A stretch of DNA of 64,000 nucleotides. It comes from Tigriopus japonicus. Lineage: Eukaryota; Arthropoda; Copepoda; Harpacticoida; Harpacticidae. The notes under the pieces are model-generated. The model had not been told where the DNA came from. It worked only from the letters and a program-made list of their open reading frames with translations, and did no database searches. This document shows, in pieces, positions 51,401 through 63,571 of the stretch (position 1 is its first letter; each line of letters begins with the position of its first letter). Position numbers and translations under genes: made by a program. The DNA lies in contig CM021321.1 of NCBI GenBank assembly GCA_010645155.1, positions 3,171,126 to 3,235,125 on the forward strand, given 5' to 3'.

Positions 51401-54400
51401 TACCACATTAGTCCTCTCAAACAAATACAACGATCAGAGTCAAACCGCACTTTTAAAATTGGTCTTGAAATATAATGATTCAATCAATATCTGATGATTT
51501 CGCAAAATTGTGTTCATGCTTGAGCTTTTTTCCAAGCTAAAAAAACAACGATATCCTAAACATGGTCCTCTAAGGCAAATTGATTATAGATCTTCTGTTG
51601 TCGTGATCTGTTACTTAACATTAGCCATTGATTTTGTCTTACTAGGTCAAGGGTCAGCAACACCTTTTGGGCCGAGGCCCACCAAATTTGACTTTGTGTT
51701 GTCAGGGATCCTCCAAACAGATCCTGGAAGGTTCACTGGCCCACATATCTACTATCAAAGAGCTCTGGGCCCAATAGTACAGTACTGTAGATGCTCTCGG
51801 GACCACTATTTTGAGCTTTCTCCATGGCTCTTAGGCCTACCGGTTGCCGACCCCGGTATTAGATGTTCCGATTGGGATTTTTGTTTTCCTCTTTGATCTC
51901 TTGTGCCACTTTCGATCGATCTAGTTCAACAACATTGTTCTAGCCTATCATTCCAACTCCCCTTGTAAAAGTTTACGGCTTTGCTCAACTTTCAAGCACA
52001 TGACTGACCTCAACACTTGAATAATTAGTTAGGCGTACAAACTCAGACAGTTTAGCGGTTGCCTTATTCGAGGACTTCGTCAAAAAAGGACTAACACGGT
52101 CTGTAAGTGGTCAAATAAGATGACATAACCCTCTTGTTGCAAGATCTGGCAATTCACTTTGTGCGTGCTCTTGCCTGAACTTAAAAGACGCATAAATTTT
52201 GACTCCGAATAAGATTGAGTTGAAATTTGTAAACAGATTCTTGACCATATTTCTCACAGTTACTATGAAACACAATAAAAGCTCTAAAATGGCATCAAAA
52301 ATACTAAATTTTACCCCTGCCATTACTGTCTAGTCATAGCGTGGTCTGCATGGTATGATATACATAACAGGTTGTCAAAAGTAAGGACCCCAAGATATTG
52401 GACTGGGAAGTTTCGTTCAGCCTCAAGTTGTCGGACGTGGTTGGATATGAGTCTGGCTACATGTCGATTACAATTGAAAGTGATTCGTTTTGTTCATATT
52501 TAACTTTGTTTGTCATTATTATTCGAATTCTTGGTATCGCAATTCAGAGCCCAAGCTAAATCTGCCATCTTTTCCCTCTCAGCAAACCTTGCTTATTGTA
52601 TTTGAAACGCAGAGATACCATGTACGTAAGTGTGTACGTCAAGGCGTTGCATGAGACTCGAGTTCATTTTCCCAAAGGCTTCATCTAATTAGTTTAGCGG
52701 TCCATATCTTCCATTCTCCTTATCATCCTTCTTTGTAAAGTGTGAGCAACTCGGAAGGATCGAAAAGCGAAGACGATGAATCTCGCTCAAGAGATTCTTG
52801 GTGGATAAGAACTGGAGTGGCCTTTTCGACACATGTAAAGCAATTCATCTTCCCCTCGTTTATCGCGCATGAAATCGTGAGAACTCTCCGCGAGAGATTG
52901 TCTTATTTTGGTACGGGAGAATCTGTTTTGGACCAAAAGATGCTCATTTTTGACAACATACCATTTCATTTAATTTTTTTTTCATTTTCATTTCGGTATC
53001 ATTTAAATTTAAAATCATTCTCTACAGCTATATTAAGAATAAAAAGACAACCTTTTAAGGATTTTCCAAGGCGTCTCCAATGTTCTAAATTTAACAAGCA
53101 AGTCAGAGAGAATTCAATTTGCTTTGAATGTGATTACCAATTCATTTTCAACATTGCTTCAAAACTGATTAATATCGTCAAAGGCATCGGAAGTAGTAAG
53201 AAACTTTCTCGTACAAAGACTTGGTCCAGAAATACATGCCAAGAGATTCTTATTCTTTTTTAATTATGTGATTTTTTTTGATGAGAAACTACCACATTAA
53301 AACAGATTTTTTCATCAAATTTGAAGTTTATAATGCAATGAATTAGCCAACTATTGGAGTATTTTTTGCTACGGCCGCTTTCCGGTCATTGGAAAACAAT
53401 GTATTAAAATCAATTTTACATGCTTGGATATATATTTTCAGTAATTAAACTACTTGCTTTAAATTCATGTTACTCTCCATGCAAAATAGTCACCCAAAAT
53501 TCAGAAAGCTCGTATCAAAAATTGTGTTTTTTTAATTTCATTTTGATCTTCTTAAGCCACATTAAAATTCATTTGAATGGTTAAGATAAAGTCAAACCAT
53601 ACTTCTTTGTACTCATTGGTCGAGTAAAAAGTTCTGGTATTGATGTTGAAAGTTACAGGTTCACAGGGCATTGTTGTGGTCTCTTTTATAACGTGTTCAC
53701 TTATCTAATAGAAACTTTCAAGTTCAAGCAAGTCCTAACATTGTTTGTGGAAGTAGTGCACTGTAATTAAAGATTAAAATCACAAAAGGCACCATCTAGG
53801 GCTTTTAATGCGGCAACAGCTGACCGATTTTATGAGACACATGTTTTTCAGAACTTTTTTTAGGCACATTATTTTGTACAAAACTGATGTATGATCTTTG
53901 CTACTTGCATATCAATGCATCTCAGAACCGTCGATTTGTAGTCATTCAGAAAGCATTTGATGTGTTTCATGACTGCACTCTTTCATTACAGTGGACTAGC
54001 CTTTAGAGCTTTTTTGTCACAAAGACTACCGTGTGTTGTATAAAAATGAACTCTTTTTGAAGCAAAACGCAAACCAAACCGCTACCTGGCAACGCAGATG
54101 ACTTTCATAACGACTTGTTGTTGTTTAATTTGTTTTTCCCCAAAATAACAGCTGACATAAAACGTGCAATTCAGGAATCTACGGTTGTGTATGGATCTGG
54201 CACTCTCGCTCTAATGGAAAGAAAAAAGATGTTCACTGTCAGAAATGCGCCGATAAAGGGGAAATGGCAATTTTTCCACTGGATTTTCAACGGAAATCCA
54301 GGCGAACAAACAACTATTTTGAGTATTGGAACACCAAATGGTTGTTGAAATTGCACAAATTTATTCACTCCAGTTTATCCTAGTTTGTTCTGCATTGATA

Positions 54401-56109
54401 TTGATTTGTTCTTAGTTAATAATTAGGCTGTAAATTGTACTCGTGCGTAAATTGTCAGATAAAGGTAATATAGTTTTTGTCTTGGAACCTCATTTCCATG
54501 GAACTTGAAACTTAATTTGGACAAGAGAGGCATGACCTTTATATTATTATTAATAATAGCGTCTTTAGGCTTCAAGAAAAAGCCTTTGCAAATGAGAACA
54601 AGAGAGCAAAGCCTCTTAAGCTCTCATTTTAGCCACGAGAGAAGTTTGCAAAAGCAAACACTTTCAATTTAAGACCACGGAGAGGAAACGAAGAAAAAGA
54701 TTTCGAGAACAAAGAACACAGAAAGAATGCAAACAGAGAGAGACGAAGCACGGATACCTGGTTTTAAATATTTATTACCTACTACTTCAGCAAAAGGCTA
54801 TCAAAGTATGCCCTAATTTCAGGCCAGATTGAAAATGGAAAAAGACTCGTGAACGTTGTTCCATTTTATGGGCACATAAAGATGATATATCTCCGTGTAA
54901 CGTAGCACATGCAGCCAGCATTCTTATCAAATTTCACAAGCCAGTTGGGGGTGTGAAGCCCCTGTCAAGCATTGTGTGAAGCAGACTATTGAATTTCTTC
55001 TCCAGTCAACCGAGAAACCCTTTTTTGTTGGGTCCGGCGTTCCCCATTTTTGAGAAGCTCTAATCATTGACGTCAATTGTTCCCCATCGAGTTGATGACA
55101 AAAAGGGCACAGCATATTTCTGTCACGGTCATTTATCGATTAACTGTATTTAGATCCAGCGTACGTGAGTACTTGCAAACGTGTATCGTTTGGGTATGCA
55201 CAACGAAGATCGTTCAAGGCGATAAACTGCACCTCCTTTTTACTCTGTACGGCAAAACCACAAACAAACAGAAATAGTTCTGTCAAATTGAACCAAATTA
55301 AAGCCCCCTTCAGAGGTTCTGTTTCGAACCACAACCTACCTGAGGTTGTCCGTTCGATTATTTGTGCTGTATTGGTTCATACGGCACACCTTCTTGATAT
55401 CAAGTTCGGTGGTGTTCACGCATCCGGGAGGAGGTCGATAAACGTCCCAGAATGCCCGCTCCTGGGTATCGAGGATCTTTCTTTCCTGTTTGTCCCGCTT
55501 CTTGTCCACTTTGGACTGGGCTTCGGCCTGCATGAATATGTATTCCCATTTCCGACTGAACATCTTTTGTAGACGAGCCAAGTTCTCAGCCTCATAATCG
55601 GCCAATTCTAACCTGGCTTTGTTCTGCATGGTCCTTTTGCACAAATACACGGCATAATCCGTGTTTTCAGGGGCCCAACTCTTGGAAGGCCAATAGTAGG
55701 GAGTTTGGAAGCGATAATACGTGTTGTCATTCTTAACTGCCAACACGTGGTCGTCGATGGGGAAGAAGTAGCCGTAGGCCGCCATGCGGTTGGCTAGGAT
55801 AAGGGCCTCACCCGTGTCGGTGAGATCAAGATTGTTCAAGAGCCATTGGACTAGGTCCTGGCCAGTGAACACGCTTGGGATTTTGCTCATGAAGCTCTTG
55901 ACAGTCCGGATAGGCACGCCCGTCTCTTCTTTCTGCATTCGCTCGATAATGTTCTCCATCTTGAGGTAGACCAACAGATTGGGGTTGTCATCGAGCGAGA
56001 CATGGAGAGCTTTGGTGGTGGAGAGCTCACTACAGGAATGGGAGGTGTTTAAGCCATAAGGATTCGGAAAGGCATGAGAGGCGTGGTGTAGAGCGGGAGT
56101 GGTGGTCAT
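48441..56109 (-). CDS. R7-family regulator of G-protein signalling (RGS6/7-like)
   Basis: Two coding exons on the - strand, 56109-55340 and 49134-48441, join in phase 2 to give 487 residues, close to vertebrate RGS7. Residues about 50-140 are the DEP domain ([20 protein letters not shown], then [10 protein letters not shown]), which anchors R7 proteins to membrane partners. Residues 141-230 fit the DHEX region and [10 protein letters not shown] that follows. The GGL domain (about 258-310, with [12 protein letters not shown]) binds G-beta-5. The RGS box (about 335-455) starts [20 protein letters not shown] and contains [11 protein letters not shown]; it accelerates GTP hydrolysis by Gi/o alpha. 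An in-frame TAA precedes the ATG. The 6.2-kb intron holds several MITEs. A GTAAGT donor on the - strand at 57214-57209 could end a 5' noncoding exon. Which of RGS6, 7, 9 or 11 is closest cannot be settled by eye. Confidence 0.9.
49286..49473. mobile_element. Small TIR element(s) with TACCAAAATCAAGTC ends
   Basis: The word TACCAAAATCAAGTCA followed by ATTAACGTT occurs directly at 49290 and 49404. Its inverse TGACTTGATTTTGGTA lies at 49456-49471. The inner pair 49404-49471 has well-matched ends, starting TATACC and ending GGTATA. This looks like a MITE plus a nested or partial second copy. It is in the RGS intron. Confidence 0.55.
49620..49785. mobile_element. 166-bp palindromic MITE
   Basis: The left TAGACCGCGGATTCAAAAGT and right ACTTTTAGATCCGCGGTCTA are inverted copies, and the arms continue through a GCAGAGCAGAAA word on both sides, about 48 bp in all. 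Flanking target duplication is not clear. It lies in the RGS intron. Confidence 0.75.
51648..51856. mobile_element. 209-bp hAT-like MITE (GGGTCAGCAAC ends)
   Basis: The left end CAAGGGTCAGCAACACC and right end GGTTGCCGACCCCGG resemble the CAGGGGTCGGCAACC termini seen in widespread animal hAT elements (SPIN/Tip100-like ends; family recall, not a search). The flanks TACTAGGT (51640-51647) and TATTAGAT (51857-51864) match at 6 of 8, both differences being transitions, fitting an aged 8-bp duplication. It lies in the RGS intron. Confidence 0.72.
51865..55339. other. Remaining RGS intron sequence
   Basis: Intron sequence with no supported gene. A frame from a GTG at 52742 to 53263 (+) has a plausible length but ends in Phe/Lys-rich AT-driven sequence and shows no domain. 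A short - strand frame at 54927-55115 is also unassigned. Confidence 0.5.
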
Positions 56110-57720
56110 CCTAATCTCATGAGGTACCAGAGAATGAGTCAGGAAGTGAAGTAGTATCTTGGAATGCTCTTAAGACCAATCAAAATCACAGAAGTATGGC
56201 TTGTTCTTCTTGGAACAATTTCGGTCACCCAATCCTTAGGCTTGGGGCCATTGTCACTCCCCTAACCAAAGAGTTGTCTTCCTCATAATCCAATACCAGA
56301 AGAATAATCTTGCTCAAGAAAGGTGCTCAAGAGTAGGGCTGATGGGGTTTGCAAGACTCACCGCACCCAGATCGCCACCACTCAGACACGGGAACACTGA
56401 CTGGGATCAGTCCAAGGGTAGAAGCATCCTTTGACATCTTGAGAGGCTCTTTGGCAATGAAGTGATTTTCACCTGCCTCTCATTTTCAGAGATCACTTTA
56501 ATCCAATGATGTGTGGAACGAAAGATACAAACACTCACACACTCAGTCTCAGAGCGAGCGAAGGAGGGGGCGGGAGATGAGGGAGACACAGACTGAAAAC
56601 ATAAAAGTCTGAGGCCAAATATTAGAGCACAAGAGAGTGAGAGAGAGAGGCCAATGGAGGAAGAACACACGGCGAAGAAGGAACGAGCGCGAGAGAGAGA
56701 AGAGAGAGAGAGAGAATAAGAAAATGGAAAGGCTGTTTGTGTGACTTTCAACTGACTTTGATTGTGAACTACTACACCACAGACCTTCTTTTACGGACTC
56801 CTAAGACTCGCCCACCGCTATCTGTCAGAGAGCGAGAACCCAAAGTATCTCTCACACACTACAAGTATGAAGTACATAGGGTCGTCGTCGTCGTCGCACG
56901 AGTGGATCCTCGGGCACCATATCGTCTTCCACACGTACCCCGACAACTGGTAGAACAACTTCGATTCAACTCTAAACACATAAAAGAGAAGAAGGAAGGG
57001 AAGAGAAGTTCCTCAATCTTCTTTCTCCCTCCTCTTGTTAGCAACCTCGTTCAGGACGGCTGAACACGCCTCTTTCTCAATGGGCGCTGCTGAGTTTTGC
57101 TCCCGAGCGTTCCTCCTCGTCTGGCCAGTTTCACCACAAGGCCGCTCAACTCAGAGCGGTGGACGAAGGACAAAGATGAGCAAGCCCGACCCGCGTTTCC
57201 CCTGATGGACTTACTTGATGGACCATCTGGCTAGATTGTGATTGTGCCCAACTCGTACTCCAAGGTGCTGGCATTGAACCGTACTGAACAACTCTCGGGA
57301 AGAAATCGGTGTAGGCTGCTGGACGCTGGTAGGTCATCGAGCAAGTCTGGACGGGAAAATCCAGCTGAAAAGCATGAGAAGGTTCGTCCATGGCCAAATG
57401 GTCGCAGAGAGTGTTCCCTTTACACACATGTTGGTACAACAAATAGTATGGTTGGCGCTCCGGTTAAGCCGTCTTCAATTTTCACATGGGATCTTTTCCT
57501 GCTTCGGCCGCAACAGAGTCGGAAGAAAGTCGTGTGCCACGAACCAAGACCAAGAGGGAACCTCTCTTGGATGACGGGAACGACGCAAGAGGGACGATCC
57601 TTGCTTTTAGCGGGAACAGAGGCATTTCCCATCGTGTTGTTTCTCCTTAGGTGGGAGAGATTATGGAAGAGCATCCAATGATGAGGGCTCGGGAGCATAT
57701 CCACTTGGATAACATTTTAT
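56110..57720. other. Upstream region of the RGS gene
   Basis: This holds the likely 5' noncoding part and promoter of the RGS gene, which is read leftwards. It is richer in G+C than most of the window and includes a GA-rich low-complexity tract. Frames on both strands (57238-57681 and 57420-57704) show no domains. Confidence 0.4.
56631..56716 (+). repeat. GA-rich low-complexity tract
   Basis: Two runs of (GA)n flank a mixed purine stretch. On the - strand it reads as CT repeats, which in arthropods can act as GAGA-factor-type promoter elements. That role is only an inference from its position about 500 bp upstream of the RGS start codon. Confidence 0.7.
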
Positions 57721-60700
57721 GAGCGGGCTTGTTTGCATGTACTGTAGTGTACTCCAATGAGGAATTGAGCGGCGCGGATTGTTGTACTCTGTGTGCTTGA
57801 AGCCCGATGATATTTTCGTTGTACACGCCACAGGAACAATTTGTCATGGCACATGTGGTTTAGTGATTTTTATTGAGGTCTGTACATATGCGAGGACGAC
57901 GATTTCATTTGAGAAAGAACATGGCTCATTAATCTTCTTTCAACATTACTTATGCAAATATTCAATGGTTTTATTGGTATAGAGCTGAATTTTTTAAGAA
58001 AAAAAAATCGTCGTTTGTTGGCCATTTCAAGAAAAAGTCCAATGTCTGTTGTAGAAAAAGTCCAATGTCTGATACAACTCAAATTTGAACCTTAAAATAT
58101 TTTGATCCAACGGTTCATCATTTCACCCAAAATATAGTATTTGGGAATTTGCTTAATCTGCCATATTACATAATCAGAGGATCACGTCAGACGCACTGAT
58201 TCCATGTACGAAGGGTGCACCTGAATAAAATAGACAATGTGTGCGTCCAAGTAAAGACTCCTTACTTAAAAAAGTAAGGTTTTATAATAACTAGAAGTTT
58301 TTTGAATCTTTCATTGTACTCAGAACGGAAAACGCCTCTGCGGTCTTTAGATCCATCCAAACATCTCATTCTAAGGCGGAGACTCAGGAAATGGTCAAAG
58401 TATCCTTTTTAACTTTTGACTCCCATTCAGGCATAATATACGGTAGGCAATATCAGTGTGCAGGAAAACACTTGTAGACTAAACATAACCTAGATGAAAA
58501 ATGTAAATGCCATTGATGGAAATAAGGGATTTCAGACCCAGCCATAGAAAGTTTGTCAGTGCTCAACATTTTGCCACCACAAGTGTTTTGATTAATCATT
58601 ATGAGCCTGCCGTGGGAACATCCTCCCTAAGGTTGGCTCATATTCCATCACAATCATCAAAATGGGTGTTTCCTTTTCCATTGTGATGCTGGTGGAATGT
58701 ATGTATGTGTGCGAGGGCACAAGGTACACCCTAATCATGGGTATCGAAGTTGGCTGAAAAGACAAGACCTCGTCTCATTTAGAGAGATATTCAATACATC
58801 AAGAGGCACGTTCGTATCAACAGTGGCCTTTATTACACGAGGGTATTCTTTCTTTGTATGTACGGAAGCTTTCAGGGTTCCTGACAGAGACTAATAAAAC
58901 AGAAAAAACTACCTATGTATGTTTCCGAAAGACTGCAGTAAGATCAATCTGAATTTGGACAACGCGATGAGTTTCTCTTTCCGTTTTACTTATGGTACTA
59001 CATACCCTAGCTATTGTTCTGAATACACCAGATCCTAACGAATTGTACATGCCTAATGCTTGGCTGAATGTCGCATACGCATCGAAGAAATAAATGCACA
59101 AATAATCTTGTTCAGAGGACGGAAGTCAATCTAGTGCCAAGGGAACACGAAACACGACCGTCATACTGGGAAACATGGGAAAACCAAGCCCCAAAGGACA
59201 CTCGAGTATGAATGAATTAATCATGAATGAAGAATTAGAGCTTGTGTTTATTGTATCTAACTTCTAAACATTTTCCACGGGGTAAATTGGCGGGTTCATT
59301 AAAAGTCTGGAACAAAGAGCGGCGTTGTACCCTAGATACTTTTAGAACTAATTTCGAAATTAAATAAACCCAAGAATGACAGCTACAAGCACAATTAGAA
59401 TGGCTTGTGTTCAAACTATCTTGTAAAATAATAGCTTAAGAGAAATTTCAATTTGTTTGAATGTTACCTTAATTCCTTTACCTGGCGTTCTGATGACAAA
59501 TATAACAAGCACCTAAAAAATAACTCAATGTTCAAGAACCACGGGAAAAAGTTATTTTGTGTTAATTTATGTTCGTTTAGTAACCTTTTCACAACATTTT
59601 TAAGTTGTTAAAACAAAACAAAAGTAGCTTCAAGACTTCTAATGACTTTTGTTGCTAAAGTAGTTATTTGGACCCCAAGTTACCTTCATCGTCCCCCTTT
59701 GTCACAATTTACCATTGAAGTTTTTGGCACTTTTATTTAAAAAAAACTATATTCTGTAGAAGAAAAAAGTTCCACTTATTTCTGAATGTAATAAATAACA
59801 ATTACACAGAAAGCAACTTTATTGTAGATGGTTTTGGACCATTTTTTTCATAAGTATACCAACATCAAATAATTGAGAACGAAGTCTGTGTGCATTTTAT
59901 GTTCCCAAAATTTGTTATACAGGTAAAGAATTGCTTATAATTTGTGATTTGACAATCTCAAATAAAATGCATCAAATGTTTATTTGATGCAATTGACCTT
60001 TTTGTTCATCGAAGTGAAACCATATTTACTTGTTTTTGAAAAAGAGGTTCCCCATTGGAACATAAAAAAGGTTTTAAGAATTCCTATTGTCATTTATGTA
60101 CTTTATGATGTACTTATCGGATCATAGTTCTCTGGTAAAAAAACTCATTTCTGCGTGGTCGTCGAATTGTTCACAATTTGCTTTGGATGAGTAAGTTCCA
60201 TTGTAAATGCCTTCAAATATGAACGTTTTCAAGGAAACTTCACCAACCTTTGAACTATCCTCCACTTTTTTATATGTGCATAGATTTAATTGCCGTCCAA
60301 GATGACAGAAAATTTATAGAGTGCACCCTGCCAGGCAAAGTGGATAAAACATTTCAAATGTACCGGTTATCTCTTATACTGTCAAGCCCAGAGATCGTGT
60401 TACGATGCTATCTCTGTGCCAACTCGCTTGTTCGGCCTCATCTGGAACACACTTGACCCATTTGGGCACTAATGAGTTCGGCAGGTTCGAAAAAGGTCGA
60501 ACAAGTCCAAAGATGTTCACTTACAACATCACGGGAATAAGAGATCTCTCGTGTTTAGTAAAGAGTATTTAGGATTTTAACCCAAACTTAAGATAGCCGC
60601 GATAGACGGCTGTAGATGGTGTGGAAGGGGAGGGCAAGTAAAAAGAAAAGTCTTGTTAGCTTGCCTCATAGAAAGGTGGAATCACAAAGAGGCTCCCTAA

Positions 60701-61007
60701 ATTGGCACAAAGACGTCATCTGCTTTTAGTGTTTCCGGTTTTTGTGGTGTTGACTACCCTTCAGCGCAATGTAGGACGATACAATGCTCTGCATTTTGCG
60801 TATCAGTTACTTAACCATTCTAACTTGCATCTTTATTAAATACAAAGTAAAAAACCTAAAATATACTACATTAAAATGTAATATTTTTTATTTCCGCCTC
60901 AAGGAATGGGATTTCCTATAAAGAGAGTTGATAATTTATTTAGTTCATATAATTACCGTTTATACGAAATTTGATCTACCAATGAGTTACTATATAACTA
61001 GAGCGCT
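57721..61007. other. Gene-free AT-rich stretch
   Basis: No coding exons supported. The only local structure noted is a short direct duplication of GAAAAAGTCCAATGTCTG at about 58031-58074. Confidence 0.5.
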
Positions 61008-61323
61008 CTAGTTCGAACTACAGTTCTGTTTACACAAAAATGTCACTCCCAAATGGTTCGTGATTCAACAGCTTGCACTGTGTGTGCGATGGGATAGGAC
61101 ATTGAGCACAACTAGTTACGTGATTCAAAACTGGAATTTGCGATTTCAGGAAGTCAGTGGCGGAATTGCTCTCTCAACTGCTGTGCTCGAACAAAAGCAA
61201 TGCATAAAGAATCAAGTCACTTGGCACCCTTGCTGCTGGATTGCTGAAATGAGCTTAAAACAAATCTCCACTGACCTAACTGGTGTGACATTTCTGTCTA
61301 TATAGAACTGTAGTTCGATCTAG
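61008..61323. mobile_element. 316-bp TIR element
   Basis: The left CTAGTTCGAACTACAGTTCT is mirrored by the right AGAACTGTAGTTCGATCTAG with one mismatch. The similarity continues to an AAATGTCAC word about 40 bp in. The frame at 61060-61305 across its interior has no recognisable features. Target duplication not resolved. Confidence 0.72.
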
Positions 61324-61606
61324 CCTGTCATTTGATGGTTAAAGTCAAATATATGCAAACTCTTGATCCACTGACTAGCCTTTAAATGACTGATTAAAAC
61401 TCAGAAAACCCGATTTTCTGAGTAATATCATACCATTGAGGTTTTAGCATTTTGGGCAATACCCAAAGCGAGTTGACAAAAAAAGCAGAATTCTTAAGTT
61501 GTTATTTTTGTGTTTTATATTGATAGGAGATCAATGAAATACCAATTTATTGGCAATATGCTTATTTAAAGTGTTTATGAGGTCCTAAATAAGGTACAAT
61601 CAAGTG

Positions 61607-62248
61607 GAGAGATGCCAAAAAATCCTCGGGTTTTTTGAAGCACCACGGATCAACAATCAAGACATTTTCCCACAAGAATATCTTCACCGTTGACTAAGTG
61701 TACAACAAGCAAATGATAGATTTATTGCCAGATCACCAGAGGAAGTCAAGGGAGTGTTCAGGACAAAGCACCTGGCACAGGTCATGGTCTTTAGGGTCCT
61801 GGTGAGTAACGGCAAGAAGATGCCGCCCTACTTTTTTAAGGTCGGGGAGAAGATTGGTGTTGACAAGTACTACAAGCTCCTGAGGTACACAGTGTTACCC
61901 TGGCTGAAGGCCCAATATATTGAGGGCAACTTTGTCTGGACCTAAGATGGGACCCCTTCCCGCAGAGCCGTCAAGGTGCCGAAATTCTGCGAGGGGAACA
62001 TGGCCTTGTTCTGGGCCATTGGCTTCTGGCCCCCATCAAGCCCAGATATGAATCCGTTGGATTATTTTTGGTGGGGCGCCATTGAAAGGGAGACTAACAA
62101 GACATCTCACCAAAATATTGAGTCCCTCAAGTCAGCCATCAAGAAGGAGTGGGACTCCTACTTGGAGGAGAAGGTGGCCAAGGCCTGCTGGAGCTTACAC
62201 AGGTGTATCGAGGCCGTGATTGAAGCAGAGGGAGGGCATATTCAATAG
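61607..62248 (+). pseudogene. Mariner transposase pseudogene
   Basis: Similarity runs from an ILGFFKHHG-like segment, through IFTVD (first Asp), GKKMPPYFFKVGEKIGVDKY and VLPWLKAQYIEGNFVW, to a DGTPS second Asp and SPDMNPLDYFWW (third Asp), ending GGHIQ-TAG. Lesions are a TAA directly after IFTVD, a one-base loss near 61710 that shifts frame, and a TAA just before the second catalytic Asp (about 61943) where Gln is usual. The last 90 codons are clean. The spacing of the last two Asp residues fits the mariner DD34D class. It is non-functional. Confidence 0.88.
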
Positions 62249-62375
62249 ACATTGTTGATTTTGGTCCTGCATTAACTTTGTCAAAATTGCATTGAATTAT
62301 GTTTAAAATTAAAAAACATTATGGCAGTTTTTGTAACTTTTGTCTCCAAGCAGACATTTTTGCCCTAGGACCCTG
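61607..62375 (+). mobile_element. 5'-truncated mariner (DD34D type)
   Basis: The right end CCCTAGGACCCTG at 62363-62375 is followed by TA, as at a Tc1/mariner terminus. No inverse of it was found upstream, and the N-terminal DNA-binding part of the transposase is absent, so the left part is lost. The preserved portion is the catalytic two thirds of the transposase, listed separately. Confidence 0.8.
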
Positions 62376-63311
62376 TATACCTCATTAAAAGGTGGGAGCT
62401 ACCCTGTGCATCCAATTTGAGCAATTGCATATTATTTTGTGTGCATAAACAGAATGAACTCTTTATCACGTTAACTGAACCTTCAAGCAAAGAAAGTTGT
62501 GCAGAAGTTGTGAAATATGTGTGTGATGAAATTGTGTGATCTTTGATACTTTACTTTATTTCCATTTGTTTTTTGAAGAACAAAAACTTTGTTGCTGATC
62601 AGACCTGTTAATAAACACCTCTCTGAAGTTTACTTATTGGATGGAAGTTTCTGGAGAAAAGTTTTGTTTTCTTATATTATGGTCTCCCTGACCTCTTTAT
62701 GTAACATACATGAATAAAGAATATTTTTTCTTGGCAACTTTATGCATCAATTGTTCAATATTTCAATATGATTAGTGAAGACATTTGTAATCACTTGGAT
62801 TGCATTCTAGTAATATTATTCAGTACAACTCAGGGTCATGAAGAGAATGTAAATGGCAAGGAAAGATAATTTTTGTATCTTTGCACGTGTGCAACTAAGA
62901 AAGGATAAGTAATTAAAATTGTAATCGGTGTTTTTATTGACTTAAAATCAGCTGACAAGTTATAAGGAGTTTAGCAGACAGTAAGTGCATAACTTGATAG
63001 AAGTCACTTATAAAATCAATAAACAAATAAATATAAGTTTGGCATGCAGTAAGTACAGTGCACAATGGATGTGTAAAGCGTGTAAAGTTTGAAGGTATAG
63101 AGTGTCATGATTCGGCCCCGATGGACAACATCTGGTGGCAGAATACGCAAGACCGTGTGTTTGAGGGTGTTCAAGTCAAAAGACAGTTAAGACATATTAG
63201 TAAGTTTGAATGGCTCTCATCCCACCCCCAGGCCTTACAGTAACCGGCCATTAGGTGGAAATTGTAGATTTGATTTACATCTCAAAATATCATAAATTTG
63301 GCTCAACACAA
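62376..63311. other. Noncoding stretch before the LTR
   Basis: AT-rich with no supported gene. If the retrotransposon LTR begins earlier than assigned, part of the end of this stretch belongs to it. Confidence 0.4.
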
Positions 63312-63542
63312 TGTTATTGAAAGATTCAAGTACTAGCTTTTAGACCTACTATCAGTCACCCTTAAAGTATGAGGAGGAGATGAGAGAGTAAAAGAGACAT
63401 ATGAACGTTACATGGATTGAAAATCCACGTACATAGGAGCCGATGTGGCGGTCTGCGTTCGCCACCCTGTTTTGATATGTTGTGGAAGGTTGAGATCAGA
63501 GAAATAAACGTTAGTCTTACACGAGATCTTCGACTTACCACA
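63312..63542 (+). mobile_element. Left LTR of a Ty3/gypsy-type retrotransposon
   Basis: The right border is well placed: TTACCACA ends at 63542, one base before the primer-binding site. The left border is a guess at the TG of TGTTATTGAAAG, which gives a 231-bp TG...CA repeat; another TG start upstream is possible. An AATAAA lies at 63503-63508. The second LTR is beyond the window, so the borders cannot be checked here. Confidence 0.5.
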
Positions 63543-63543
63543 G

Positions 63544-63559
63544 TGGTGACCCAGACGTG
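63544..63559 (+). promoter_or_regulatory. Primer-binding site, tRNA-Trp type
   Basis: TGGTGACCCAGACGTG matches the complement of the 3' end of animal tRNA-Trp (ending CACGTCGGGGTCACCA) at 15 of 16 bases. Use of tRNA-Trp is characteristic of the CsRn1 clade of Ty3/gypsy elements. It starts one base after the LTR. Confidence 0.78.
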
Positions 63560-63571
63560 ATCTTCTAATTC

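Noticed and set aside
52742..53263. 173-codon + strand frame in the RGS intron
   Set aside because: It starts at GTG and becomes AT-driven low-information sequence, with no domain and no splice partners.
54927..55115. - strand frame with CPFCHQLDG, considered as a reverse transcriptase or zinc-finger scrap
   Set aside because: It is too short and lacks any catalytic or paired metal-binding motif.
57238..57704. Overlapping frames on both strands upstream of the RGS gene
   Set aside because: They are not mutually consistent and show no domains; the region is better explained as 5' noncoding sequence.
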